Below, one piece after another: positions 41,501-56,500 of a stretch of 64,000 nt of DNA; positions within the stretch are counted from its first letter, which is position 1, and each line of letters starts with the position of its first letter. The stretch is taken from the NCBI GenBank assembly GCA_949987705.1, contig OX465283.1, positions 165,245,850-165,309,849 of the forward strand, given 5' to 3'. Both the position numbers and the translations under genes were made by a program. The stretch is from Thereva unica. Lineage: Eukaryota > Arthropoda > Insecta > Diptera > Therevidae. Below the pieces are notes generated by a model. It was not told where the DNA came from. It did no database searches and saw nothing but the letters and a program-made list of their open reading frames with translations.

Positions 41501-44500
41501 TAACGTTGCCGGAATATACAGCAACGGAATTGCATTGCGGCACTGGAGATGTTATCAATTTCTTTGATGTTGTTGCATCGTTGAATTTACGTCGTTTGAA
41601 ATCTACAAAAAAAAGAAATTCTTAAAATATGTGTGTGTGTTTTTTTAAGGTGTAGTTAAGATGCCAAGTTAATACAGACAGACTTCAAGAAAGAAGAAAT
41701 TGGACAGGTGAAGAAGTCCCAGGATATTCTCGAGTGGAAAGGAAAGAACGGATCTCAGATCTAAGATAGAAACGTGTTAAGGACCAAATTACTGAATACC
41801 AGAGAAGATGAATCGATACAAGGCAAAAGAAGTCAAACTTGCTGCAAGAAGAGATAAACGGAAATTCTATATCAATATTGAGAGGAATAAGTAGCAGCAA
41901 ACAATAGCAATATGCATAGGCTATACGACTGGAGTGAAACAAGGTTGCCCTCTTTCACCATTACTCTTCATTACTGTACTTGACGAAATAATGAACAAAA
42001 CCAGCAGAGAATCAAGAGGAATTCGATGGGGATTGGTAAAACGGTCAGAAGACATCGAATACGCACTTCCGGTTCATTCAAGAGAAGACATGCAAACAAA
42101 AATGGACAGCTTAGAAGTAAATGAAGGTCTTAGAATAAATGCCAAAAAACAAAATCAATGAGAATTATTACTACAAACACTAATCCCTTAATACCTCTGA
42201 TGTGCTGATCTCTTGTTACCATGGCAGCGACACTGTCGCTGCCATTCAGTCGTCACGTAAAGAGTCCTGGTGGAACGACAGGTTAGCTGCAATGCGTAGA
42301 GATGTTAGGAGATTGTTCAACAGGGCAAAACATTCCGGGCATTGGGATGAATATAGGTTCACCATAACAATCTATAACAAGGAGTTGAGACGTTCCAAAG
42401 GGATTGCCTGGAGGAAACACTGTGAGAGCCTTCAGATTCTACCAGAGGCGTCTAGACTCCAAAAGTTACTTTTCAAAGACTCCTTCAACGAAGTGAGCTT
42501 TCTAAAAAAGGAGGATGGTTCCTACACCTCTAACCACGAAGAAACCTTGAGGTATTTGCTCAGAGAGCACTGTCCAGGATCAATCCTCCAGATCGCTTAT
42601 CCATTGGATGCTGGGTGTAGTCATAGGACCATCCCAGACCATTTTTCCGAGAGAATTTCTGGGAACATCTTCGACCGTGACAAGGTTAAATGAATAATGG
42701 CCTCTTTTCAAGTCTATAAGTCCCCGGTAGAGGATGTAATTTTTCCGGCACTCCTTTAGAAGTGCCTCGATCTGATTCTTGACAATCTGGTATGTCTCTC
42801 TAGAACCAGCTTCAACTAGGGATACATTCCAACCATTTGGAAGAAAAAAAATTGAATTTCGATAACACTGGCTATGATTCTATTTCTAGAGCACTGGCTC
42901 TCAAAAACCTGGATCCTCACACGATTGAGTGGATAAATGCCATTCGTGTAGATCGCGACATTTCTTCTACCCTAGGTGTCTCCACCATTAGTTTTAAGGC
43001 TATTAAGGGCTGCCCTCAGGGTGGAGTCTTATCCCCGTTACTCTGATCACTAGCTGTGGATGAACTTTTGACCAAACCATCTGAATCTGGTGTCGATGTC
43101 ATCGGTTATGCAGATGATCTTGCCAATATTGTCCCTAGGAAGTTTTACTTGACCATTACAGAGGTTATGAGAAAAGCACTTCGAGAAGTTGAAAGTGTAC
43201 CACGGAGGGTCTGTCAATCTACTCAAATAAGGCTGTCCTAGTACCTTTCTTCAAAGGCTACAAAGTGGACCTAAGTGACCAAAGTGGAAAATTTTAACAT
43301 AACGTGGATTGAAACCGAGAGGATAGCTCAAAACCGAGTCCGATGGAGAAGTTTTGTGGAAGTCCTATGCTCCGAAGAGGGGTAAAAAAGGATTAGAATA
43401 AACAATTATAGCCAACTTGACGAAAAATATTTTTAATAAAGGAGAAGCGAATTTGAAGCGGGAATAACAAAACCTGGCAGACTCTTTGGGAATAGAGGCT
43501 GTTGCTTTTGAATACATGGAAATATGTATATATACTACATCTAGAGACGAATCATTAGCAAAGTAACAAGTTGAAATAAACTACATATCTCGAGACAAGT
43601 TCATTGGAATTGAAAGTTTCCTCATTGCCCCAATATTGTTTAAACTTAAGCTTTTGAAACTACTGCATAGAAACTCTATTGTAGTTGTTTTTTAATTCTA
43701 AATTTTGTTAAGCTCGTTTCATTTTAAGTTAAATTCCATCTAAATGAACTATTCTCGAACATAGAGTTATCGCAGGTTTCGCGCGCAGGTCATGGGAGAC
43801 ATGCTTTATAATAATGAAGCAAGCAATTAGTAAATAATAAAGCAGTGCTAAAAAATAAAGCTCTCTTCCCACTTATAGTTTGCATTGAAAGAAATAGAGA
43901 GAAAAACCTGAAATCTTTGAGAACTATCTCAAATTGAAATCACATTTGAAGGAAATTCAGTTCCTCCGAAGAAAATCAAATAAACATATAAACGTTTTTA
44001 ACATATCTCGGGCTTAGCTTTCTTGGTACATACACACATTCAATCCTAATACATTTCTCACAAAGCTCAAGAAAATTCGCATTGCTTTAGACTTGATTCG
44101 GTTTCCTCTCCCTGAATATTGATCGGGGAGTGCCTCCGAGGGCAAAATCCTTTCAATACCACTTTTCGTTTTTTTGCGTACGAACACATTGCAGCATTCC
44201 AGCTTCTCTTATCAATAATCCTCCGCACACAAATGGGGTTTATATTGTGCCTTGATGCAATTAGAGGTGATCGATTAAGGAGATGAGATTCTAATCAAGG
44301 AACATTCACAAATAAGTTTCTACATATTACATTGTACTCTCCTTGAAAAGTTCGGCAAACGCGAAATGATAACATCAAAGAGATTTGTATATGACGAGGC
44401 GTTTCTTTTAAATAGAACATTTCGGCAAAAATGTGGACATGAAAAATAATGTTATTCGTACGGGGTCTGTCGAATTGTTTTATCTGGCCAATTGTTGCAG

Positions 44501-47500
44501 TATTGAAGTAAAATAACAAAAGAACAAAGTAAAATCTCGAATGTTTTAAGTGTTCACCAAAATAGCAAAAGATTATAATTTTGATTGACTAAAATTACCT
44601 TTCTGCTGTAAATTGTGATTATTTTCGATGAAGCGCTTCTGGTGTTGGCAATGCATTCGTGAAGTTAAACCATTTTCAACCGCAATGTGCAAAGACGAAT
44701 TAGGAACCTGCAAAAAGAAGAATATAGCATTATGATATTGTTAATAGATAGAATTTATAAAGGAAGAAAGAATAATGTAGTTAAGACTAGAAGTAATTCT
44801 TTATCCACCTTGATATGATTAATCGAAATCCAATTAATATTTTAATTGTATAACTATCAAACATTTTGATTGAACTTTTTCTGGATTATAATTGCCAGCT
44901 TAGGTTAGGGAGGTAGGTGAAGGATTGCCTCCAGTGCGACCGGACGCCCAATTAGCGATTGTCACGCCGTTTCATTGTACCTCGTGTTCAGAAGCTAAAG
45001 CTAAAGCCGGGCATTTACCAGTGAACAAGTGTTTCTCTCTCTTTCGTCTCCTGGCAGCTACGACAGCAGATGTTGAACAGGATGCCCAAAACTTGACGTG
45101 ATCTCCTATGGGCCAATGTCCCGTGATGATTGCCATTCCTTTTTCTTTGTTGTTGTTGTAGGCCAAGTCGTCCTAGAAATAGGGCAGGTCTCCAATGACC
45201 TACGTTTTTGGTTGCCTAGCAGCAGGTGATACTCAAAAAAGGCCTTTTTGACTCTGCCTTTCAGCAGCCCACACCATTTCGGTCCTGGCGCCCCGAAGAG
45301 AGACTCCCTGTTTGGGAAGATAGCCGACTTTATCGTTCCCATCTGTGTTCCTATGACCGGGAAACCAGACAAGACTCACGTTGTGCTTTCTAACAACCTT
45401 ATCTAGCTCAGCTCTGTATCACTCCACTATCTTGGAGCGCATCATTACTAAATCCAGGCTGTCTATGAACTTTCCAATACCCTCGCCACCACTTCCGCTT
45501 GAAAGATACTAGCGTACACCGGGAGATGCCCGGACAGTGATCTGTTAGTGGTCTAGTTAAACTCTTGCCCCGACGCCGTCTGACGTCTTGGACGCCTTCA
45601 GCATGAAAGATTTTAGGCTAGTCGGCCTGTAGTTATACGCGGATTCGTGACCTCATTTCCCTATCTTTTAGTTGAAGACGAACCTCGCCCGTCTAGTCAT
45701 GGGGATGTAGCTGACCACCACACAGCTCCTGAACATGACCACCAGCCATGGTACCAGGGCTGGGGAGTCGAAGACGGAAGGAATTTTCTAGTTACTGAAG
45801 TTGGAGTCGAAAATTTTGTCGATTCCGACTCGGCTTGCGATTCTGTCCAAGCTCCGTTCGCCTTTTTTATGAAGGACCGGCTAGAGTGTTCTTTGGAGAA
45901 GATCTTGCATAATCTGAGTCTCCCCGACTCTCTATAGATTGGCAATACCAAGTGCCAGGTATCTCTGTTGGCCTGGGGGATGCTTGAAAATATGGCGATA
46001 AACCTTACGTTCGAATTCTTACGATAGAAAACTAACTTCAGCGATCGAACAGGAAATGCATTCGCATTTATTGTGCTTATAAGTTATTATAAAAAAGACT
46101 GTATGGAAGATGGAAGGCAAGACAAGAGGAATATATCATTTCAGGAAGTTTTTTCCGGAAAAATTAATAACCAAGCCTAAACACATGCAACTTTTCTTGA
46201 CTCGTGTTTACATCATTTCGCCATGAACAATAAGAGACCTACAGGAAAAAACTCGACGAAAAATCGCAAGTATCAATCCAGATCTTTGCAAGTGAATCTT
46301 CTTCGGTCAAGAGCTGTGTGGAGTTATTTTTAAAACATAAAATCCGGCTGATTTCACTGCATTTCAGTTTTTATTATTAGTTGAAGTGTAAAATGGGACA
46401 ACTTGTAGCACCAAGCCAAATAAAATTGTGGATTACAAATTCAGTTCAAATAATAATAATTCGCTCCACCATTGAAGCAAGACCAACCATATTCATTTTC
46501 CTGTAAAATTGAACCACGAAGATTAATTTAAAATTAGCAGATAATTCGAATGTGTTGGCTTCAATCGACGAAGATTAATTTCATCTTGTGCCAGTCCAAT
46601 TATGCTCCGAAAACGATTCAACTAGCTATCAAAGACCTCGTCGGCCCGCAATCTACGAGATTCAAAGTCGTGAGTGAGTACTTTTACATTGCTAAATGTC
46701 ACGGCACCATCTCCGAACAAATTGAGCCCTCTGTCGAAATCTTAAGCTGCAAACAGAATTCCAGAGAAAGTCACGACGAGGTTTCTGATTTCCTTAACGC
46801 TGCGGCGATGTTGTTTCGCAATTGAACTGACGACGAAATCCCATTTGTTGGGTTGTCATTCGGAACGAATCGTGAGACACCCGAAGTCTGTTTGTTTACA
46901 AAATGTTTAAAATGCTGACAGTAACGGGCCGAGAGATGTGAATTGACAGTTATGGAAATCGGATTTGAGGCATGTGGATATCGTTTAGCGTTCATGTAAG
47001 GTTGTAGCAAGAACTTTTATCTTGCCGTGTGATAAATAAAGACTTTTGGGAAAGAGAAAAGACGTTGGTGTGATTGTGGGGCATTAGAGAATTTGAGTGC
47101 GCCCTTGGTTTAATTCTTTACCTAATATTATTAACTCAATAAATACTTATATCTCAGGGTTTGTCAAAAGCAATCGTAATTGGTAATATGGGGCAAGAGA
47201 GTACCATAAAATTTCATTTCGAAATTACTCTCCGTTACAGCAAAGTTTATGCTGATGTAAGAAAATTCCAGCGGAGTCAATTCCAGCGGAATCTATTCTA
47301 GCGTAGTTTAGAATTGGCATGAATGCATTGTTCGACTGACTCAGTAGTTCGTTTGATATACAATACAATTAACCGCTAGGGTAATCCCCTTACGCTCATA
47401 GGCACGTGGGAATCCCCTGTCGTAGGCGTAAGGTAACTTAACATTTACTTTGTTTCCATGAGCCGGGGGTTTCGAGTATTCGTTGAGTTTACAGAAAACT

Positions 47501-50500
47501 TTCTCCCTCAAGTTAAACCGATGCTGTTTCCATGACAGTTCTGGATTGAAGAGACAGATAAATAATTTTACGTTGTATCTTCGTTGGTATATGTGCAGTA
47601 AACACCCTTAAACAAACATATATGCAAAACCCAGCTTAATCCGGCGTGTTTCGAGAAGTTTTTTTGTATTTAACAAAATTTTATTCAACCCGCTTTTCAC
47701 ATGGGCGCTTACTTTGAGTTAACCCAGGGTAAAGTCTGCATGGAAACTCAGTAATTGATCACGTTCGGATATACGCACGGAAATATGCGAGGGTCATCCA
47801 ATAAGTAAAGAGACAAATTCTATAATTTTAAAACTATTCAATGAATGTGTACAATCTTTTCAGGGGTGTTGGCAACCTTGGGATATGGTCTGATCAGCTA
47901 TTTCATCATTTTATGTCAACATAACCTCAAAATTTTCAATTCACCATGGCAAGTCTACTAGAAGATTGCATCTTAGGAGAGCAGCGCTCAGTCATTGGAT
48001 TTTTATAGTCGCAGAAGGTGTAAAACCAAGTGAAATTTTAAAGGAGACGCTTTTTTTGAAAGAATAGTGACCTGCGACGAGGTCTGGATCCATCACTACG
48101 ACCCTGAGACCAAAAGGCAAAGGCAAAGTATGGAGTGGAAACTAGGTCTCCAGTTCGCAAAAAAATCAAGGTTCAAACTTCCGCCGGTAAAGTGATGCTG
48201 ACCATTTTTTGGGACTCACAGGGTCCAGTCTATTGCGATTCCCTTGAAATTAAACATTAGAGTAAAAACAAAGTTCCTTCAAAATACGTAATTACCACGC
48301 AAATTCAATCATAATACATGCCAAAGGAGCAAAAAGTGGTCTCGGGGTTTCCTTTTAAAAATTAACTACTTCCGCGCAGCCTATGCTAATGAAATCTTAA
48401 ACCCGCCAACTTGCAGCCACGACAAGAAGTTGTTCCGCTCACCAATGCTGTGCCTTCATGCAATTTATATGCACAAAGGGGTTTTATCTCAATGAAAAAT
48501 ACGATATAATTTAAATCCATCTTTAAATGGCAGAATACAATGGAGTGAAAATATTTTCAGCCAGTAACAAAAGTGGAATAAAGAACTCAACCCGCTGGCT
48601 GCAAGTGCCTGGCCAGCGCAGCCCCTGAGCCCCGCTTAGTTATATTGTTTCACATAAATACATCGATCGTGGCGCGATAAAGTAATTGAACAAAAGTAAA
48701 CGAGTTCACGATGTGGAAGGGAGATCTCTCGCGCATTCCTCGCATCCTCCATACGGACGCCCCGTATCTAGATACACGGTGAGGTTATATTTATCCTGGC
48801 GTGTACCGTATAACAGTAGGAAGATATTTATTTATGAATTTAGCCAAACGGTGGAATGTTATCGCGCGGAATATAACCAATTTATGATCACGGTTAGCGA
48901 GATTTGTGTTTGATAAACTTGCGATAAGCAAGCAAAGCAATTAAAACTCACGAGATCTGGCAGGCGTTTAGAACAATTCTTAGTAGACCAATAAAATGGT
49001 CGATAAGGGATTGGGCATTTTGGTTAGCTAATGATATTGTCATAGGTTTGTCATAAATGTGACAACTATTGTTGGATGATGTTTGGGGAGGATTGTTTGG
49101 ATGCCATCTTGTTAGGAGAGGTTTTATTGGAAAAATATCTAGAAAAAAGAAAACTTTGATAATCAAATCATCTACAACTTTTGTGATTATGCTTTTGTCG
49201 TAATATTAGTATAAGCTAAAAATGACAAGAAATCTTAAGATGCTGGAGATGACTTCTAAGAAATATAACTCCTTTATTATAGGTCCTTAACGTTACAAGT
49301 TCCACTATTCTAGGGCAGTTTTGTGCTAGCCCATACCCCAAATGAAGAACTATGGCGCCGTGCCGGCCAAGAAAGGATAGACGACCAAATCAGGCGAAGG
49401 AAATGGAATTGTGTCTGCCACAACTTGCGACGCGAAAACGAAAACCTAGCCAAACAGGCTTAACAGACTGGAATCCGCAAGGATCCCGTCGGGTTGGAAG
49501 ACCTAGAACAACGTGGAGGAGAATCCTACTAGAAGAAGCCGCAACAACTGGGAGATCCTGGTCGGAGCTGAAGGCTGTCGCACAAAACAGAGTCCGCTGG
49601 AGGGCAACTGTTTCCGACTTATGTCAAATGAGGGATAAAAGGAGCATAAAGAAGAAGAAGCATACCTCGACGTGCTGGAGCAAGGCTAAGATAGTCTAAA
49701 TTCCCAAAACGGAAAGAAGATCACAAAAGAAAGCAAAATCCTCTTGATCCATCCAACACTTTCCTTTCTTCTGACAACGATGTAGAAGGGTTGAGACAAG
49801 CGTATTAGGGAGGTTCCACTCCACTGCTTGTAATTGCAGATATTCGGGGTGTTCCAAACCACCCGTACCACGTAAATTCCGAGAAATTTGGGTGGTATGG
49901 GTGGTTTGGAACACCCTGTATAGAGATCGCCGTCCACGTGCTACTGAGAGATATCGAGAGGTCCCTCCGGACCAAGGAAATCGCTTTTATACGATTAATG
50001 ACGCCGCATCAAAAAGAGGGCATTGAAACCCGAACTACGAATCGGCCCTCATGGATCGACCGAGTTACTTCATAACTGGACAAAGACCCAGGTTGCCCAG
50101 CGGTACTGTGGGATTGTGGTGCGAGATTGGAGATTGAGTCTCGTCGACAGCGGGATAAGGGAAACTAATCTTCAACGCCAACCACTAGGATCCTATCAGC
50201 ATGCCTACCAGGCGGACAAGTTCACTTCAACAGCACTGCACAATTTGCTGCTAAAGCAGAAATGCGCAGCTCTAAGCAAAAGAGCTGCGCTGACGGCCTG
50301 AGATTGATGGAGCTTTCGCCAATACATCCTTTAATACTATCTAAGTAGCATTTTCTAGTCTAAGTAGCACTTTCTGAAACTGGATCGACTCTATGTTGAG
50401 AGCTCGCAAACTAATGGTCTCTCATGTTTAGGGGTCTCTGAATGGCACTATAGCAAAAGCTTGTCCACAGTGAGGAGCTTAATCTGCACTTATCTGGTGC

Positions 50501-53500
50501 TTTGTTGTAGATGAACTCCTACAATTGCTCAAACGCCAAAACTTTTTCGCCTAAGGTTACGCTGACGATGTCGTAATAGTAGTTACAGTTGAAAGTCATC
50601 GGTCCAGAGCCGGTTATTGAAGCCCGGCCCGCCAGCTTGCTTCAAAGGGCTCTGGCCGAACGGACTTTGATGAAACATACTGAACGCTGGAGGTCCACGC
50701 CTGGGCTGGCCAACTCTAAGCGGTTCCATTCTGTGCCTCTAAGACGCCCAAGGAATTGTTAGGGAGCAGTGGTAATGATGTCAGGGCACTTGTTGGCTTG
50801 ATTACCACTTATGGAGGATAGGAAGGGCGGAGGCTTTGCCTGGAGGAGGATGAGTCTGCTGCTGTGAATGCCCAGCAATAACGAGGAGCAGGATGTCTTT
50901 GTTCGAGTAGTCCTTGCTCGACGACAAGCGACCTGGTTATACAAAATTACAGATTTTAGCATGACCGCCTTACATCTTTCAGACATAATGAGTGAAAAAA
51001 CTAAAATTTTGATTATAAAATGGGCTTAAATACAGGTTTTTGTTTGGTTCTTTACTTCGATACATAAGCGGTGGTATTTCTCTAATTGTTTTCCAAGCAA
51101 TCAACATAGTTCTTCGTCCGAGCTCAGACTCAATATAAAAAAATAACAAAACGCACTACGGCTTCTCAAAAGAGTACCAGACTGCCAGACTGGACCACTC
51201 ACATAAAGTTGTCGCCGCAGCATATTATAGAACACTGCGACGACTGCTGGATCGCTGCCCGCCACGACAGACCGCCTTCCGTGTGTCTGAGTCTTTAACC
51301 TCGAAGGTTTTTAATGATCGAGTTGGAACAATAGACCAAATATAGATCGCAGTGCCTATATTTTAAAAATCGAACCTGGATATTGTTAAAAAACCATTGA
51401 CAAACTTTCCTGCTACTCCAAAAACAACTAATATTAGACCATGTGCTCCTTTTTTCCTTTTTCAGTACTCCTATCAAGCAATAACGTCACTGCTTTCTCT
51501 TTCGTCTTGACCATAGTAAAAATGCTCTCATTTTCACAAATACAATACACGCACTAAAACCCCTGAAACAGTTCGAAAACTGAACATGTTGGTCCATCCC
51601 AAAACTTGTATGACAGCTCTTACTTTTTTATTATTAGTATTAAGGCAAAAAGAATGTTCATTATCTGCAAAAACTCTCCTTGCAAAAATTCTATTAGACT
51701 CACAAGATGGCGGCCGAAGCTCACCTCTCTCCCACAGCGACCACCAAAATTTGGTTTTAAACTTTCGACCAACCTTCGTACATATCCAAAAACCATCGTT
51801 ACCTCCCCAAAATGCACGGCCATAGTAACATTTTACTGGACACTAGAAAGGCCAGTTACCTTAACATATGGCAACCACATCGTTAGCAGAGCGCCAATGC
51901 ACACGAAATGGCCATTCGCTAATCACCAGTTATTAGAAGCCATAAATAAAATCTAAAGCAACTTCAAAGTGTCATGGTCAATCAGAAATCTTTAATTACA
52001 GCTCAGTAAGAATGTCATGAGAAAACAGCGCCGAGCCGGGGCGAATTTGCCGCGGCAGAGCAGCACAGCGAGCTCCGAACAAAGCGAAACGAAAACATGT
52101 CAGGGGAGAGTAAGTATAGAAGTCTATTTTTACCCGGCGAGTATATCGAGTGCATATATCGCCACTTAAGATCATAACCGCTCAATTAATTGCAACAATA
52201 AACAACCAGCAGCGGTGCGGCCGCGCGGCGGCGGGGCGCAAAACCCGTTTGCATTTGTGAGTGCAATGATGCTCTGCCAATGACTACTACATGGGGCTAA
52301 CGAACGTACCGATCGCCACTACACCGGACGAGATCTCGTGTAAACAATTGGGAGCAAATCACGGGCCATCCTGGTAGCAGTAGAAAGGTAAGTTCGCTGG
52401 ATGCTGCTGGATCACCTGCCTGGCTGCAGTTTGCTGGATGATTTCTAAAACATTGTTAGAGTTGCCGAGATTTTGTATTTATGGATTGCAAGCCGAACTC
52501 TTGTGTTTTTTGCATATAAATTACAATGGATGCAAGCAGCTTTTTTATCATGATTAAAAAGTTTAAATGTTTCATAGTGTAAGATAGCAGTGGAACTACT
52601 TCAAAATGATCCAGCACACATCCCAAACGAAGTGTCTTAGTCAAAATTAATATTATGTAGAAAATTTTCTCTACTCATTTTCGAATGACTAATTCCATTG
52701 AACCTTAAAGACATCTCGCAAAAGTAATAGTACCCCTAACAAGGAGTACAGGTTACTATTATGTAATTGCAAGATCAATTGATGAAATCAATTTGCGAGC
52801 CCTTAGTGTGTCCTTAATTCATCCTTAAAAGACAACAGCGACATCTTGTTTTCTTAAGGCCCGTCAAGATCAGTCACTGTTGTTGTTCGTCTACAATTGT
52901 GCCAAAACTGACTTCTACATGGAATTTTTCTTCTATGTCTCCTTCGTCGCCTTGACTAATAATGAAGCTCCTTAATTTGCAAACATTCGAGTCTTGCACC
53001 TGAAGTGGACGTCAATTGCAGCGGCGAAACATTGAATGAAACCTTCGGTTCCAACAAAAAGTCTGCCATTATTTTCTTAAAGATGTTCAATGCCACGTTA
53101 AAAGATTTTAATTGACCTAGTCACTTGTAGTCACTGGAATATTGGAATTTTCTTGTGCATTATTTTCTGGAGACGTTTGAATTGAACACCTGTGTGCAAT
53201 TTCCATTTTGGTCGGTAAATTTAGACCCGACTAATTCCGCAGCTCCATAATGTCATTTACCTCAAGTCCAGTCAGTCACAGATTTTCTCTGTTGTTTGAA
53301 GAAATCTTAGCACCTCTTAACTTCCCATGAAGGTGTCCTTCTCTGTTGCAGCTATTTTCTTTACAAGCTCACCCCAAACCTACCGCTGATGACTTCGGTT
53401 GTCTTACGTTGCAATTGTGGGCAGCACGGGAAGCAGAATCCATACAAGTACACGGCATTGTGAGTCGTGGTTCATATATTACGTTGACGTGAGGGGTCCT

Positions 53501-56500
53501 ACAGTAATCCAGTCCCCACCTCAGCTCCCAACATGCCCCGGCGTCGAACATCGAACGGTTCGAGGGGGGCTGCGAGTAGTGAAAAGCAAATTATTTGCCA
53601 TTTTCTGCTGGCGTACTATGAAATCGTTCGACAGTTTTTATGGCGTTCCGAATGGCTGAGTTTTTATTAATTTATGGCTGGTCTGACCCAGATTCTTTCA
53701 ATCCGGAAAGATAATAAAGTGCAATGCGTAACCGTTTAATTGTAGGAGGCCCGCGGTTTGGTAGTAGCTTCAGAGAGCCTCAAACGATTTCATACGGTTC
53801 GTCTATGATAATGCATCATTTCGTTGTAATGCATCATTTGCAACAAGGGCCAATCATAAAGTGTTCATTAATTCAACACAAATTGGCTGCAGGAATAAAT
53901 ATTGTGAAGCATTTGGACGAAATTAATAATTGCTGTGATTCCTGATTTCAATCTGCTATCATCGTAATACTGAACATTTCTAAACTAGAATCTCATTTCT
54001 AATGAATCTAAACAAAATCGATTGAAATTTTATCGTTAATAAGAGAGAACAGCTTGAAATTGTATAGATACGGTAGTTATTGTATTTTAGCAAATGGTTT
54101 CGGGGATTTGCCAATTTATCTATCGTCAAAAACACTCAACAATCTCAACTTCAACTATAACTCGGCGCCAAGTTCAAAGTGCCAACGAATTCGTTTCCAT
54201 GATTATTGGTGTAATCAGATATTCATAAAAAGTAACAATTTCAGTCCAAAGTGAACCGCTTTTATTTACTATCAGAACGCCCTTTCACTCGGCGCAGCGG
54301 AACCAATAACAATTTACAATTACCGACCGATCCCCGATTTTGATTTAAATTGAATGAAAATAATGCGGAGTTGCGGCAACTTTTAGTGTTGGCACTCAGC
54401 GGTAAGCAATTTGAAAAGTGAAAGTTTGTCACGATTTGCTCGAATCTTCCAGGCTGCATTCCATAATTCAAATTCTCTCAATTCCTTGTAGGTGCTACTT
54501 CCTTGAGCTTGTAGTGTTTATGCGGGAGGCATTGACCCGCATATGTTATTGATTTCGAAATCCGTCCTAGGTGAATTGATTCTGATGTCCTAATTACCTT
54601 GAAAGCATCATTCTGAGAGAACCAGCTTTCTTTAACTTTGTATCATATATTGTAATCCCAACGGTCCTTGCAGCATGTATTACTAGGTTTTTTACAGGAC
54701 AAATAGTTGGAGTTGATGCAAGATGGCAAACTGCTGGAACCATCAAATGGATCTAATGAGTAGGTTAGGTTATAGATATGGCTGAGCTGTTGGTTTGAGC
54801 TCCAACACTTAGGCCAAAAGGATAGACCCATTGTGTTGCCATAGTAATCCCACTTTAAACCTGATGTTAAAGTGTCCTTTCTTCCACACACAAGCGGTTA
54901 GTCTCTTTCTGCTTAGCGCTGGGCAGTGACAGAGATGTAGTACACTTTCCTCCTCGTCCGGATTCTTAAATCTTCTGCCAAAAACGTATAAGTCTATAAG
55001 CTCTATAAGACAATGTCCGGTCAGCACTCCCACTATAGCTGAGAGCTCTTGTCTCCCTAAGCTCAGTGGTGAAACCAAGATGCATTTATTAAGATCCCTC
55101 CAAAGTTTCTTTACTTGTTGCATTGTGTGCTGTTTGCATCGAAGTTTGAAAGTGGCCCAAGGCATACCAACCCTTTCCTTTGCTATAGTGGCGGTCGTAC
55201 CTCTCCTAGCTAGTTCGTCAGGTATAAAATTTCCTTGTATATTTAGGAGACCAAGCGATACGATACGAGCAGGATCCCGAACAGCTGAGCCATCTCATTA
55301 AGCGATCTGCGACATTCAGAGATAGATAGATAGATAGATTCACATACAGTGCAAAAGCGCAGGGTTTTCAGAGACGTCTGACTATCTGAGAAGATGTAGA
55401 CAGTCCGATTTCTATCGCTTTGCTGGTTAATTAGTAGAACAGTATTGCAAGAACCTCCGCTTGGTACGTACTACAGTGATCTGGTAGTTGGAAGGAGACT
55501 TCAATTCCAAGGTCTGAGAAAAGGCTCCCTCCTACCCGACCTTAGAGTTTACAGTCATCAGTAAAGAAGATGGGGTGCGACAGCGAGGGGTACCCAACCT
55601 TCGCTGGAAGGATGGCGTGGACCAGGACGCTCAGAGCTTAGGGATACCAAACTGGATGACATCGCTACAGTAAAAAGCCAGAAGTGCTTAAGTGCAAATT
55701 TGACGATTTTGAGTTTATTGCATTTTTGTATTCAGTATTTTATTCTTAATCATTGGTATAATTCTTGTCTTAAACTGAGCTGTGGTTGCTGAGCTATTGG
55801 AGCGACAAAAGTGGTTTTGTGCACAATTCTGTATCTAAAAAAATCTTTGAAGGCGATTATCTCGAAACACATATTTTGCACTTAGACACTTCTGGCTGTG
55901 TACTGTAGATCGGCTCAGAATCGGGACCGGTGGAGAGAACAGTTGCGAGCGGCCAGGACCGGATCCCGATTGTAGAGCCGTTAAAGAAGAAGAAGTAAAG
56001 AAGTATGTGGCATGTGAAATGGTCTATTTCTTCATTCATAACCTGAAGAGATATGGACTCCGCAGTTCCTCGTGAAGGTAATCTCGGGTATGCAGAAGTC
56101 GCTTTTTGTGGGGATAATGACAGAATTCAGCACCTTCATGTGACCTCCCCTGATTCCGGTCCAAAAACAAGATTCTTTTATTCTAAGGCCTGCGATGGTT
56201 GCACGTTCTCTTGCCACAAGATTCAAAGGAGAGAGGTATAACATAACATTTAGGACATCTGCAGGTGTGGAGCGAGGTGCTCCTGTTTGTATAACTCCGC
56301 ACATCTTTGTACTTTCTGTAGTTTGTTTAGCACTCAGGGTTGGCCATCATACTAAGACCCCGTATAGGAGTATTAGGCGGAGGCGGACGATCACTCTGTG
56401 GATCCATCGTACTATGTTAGAGGGAAGCCCTATTTCTCTCCAATGGATTTTTCCCAAGCGAAAAGCGCTAAGTTCGCTTTCTTAATGCGCTCTTCTGTGT

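Noticed and set aside
46550..46825. 91-codon open frame as a host gene
   Set aside because: No recognisable motif, no splice partners and a location in a repeat-filled intron; left as unassigned.
51586..51956. Overlapping plus-strand open frames
   Set aside because: Two different frames of similar length over the same bases and no motif; likely chance.
55318..55339. GATA repeat as a regulatory element
   Set aside because: A short microsatellite inside a dead LINE; nothing else supports a function.
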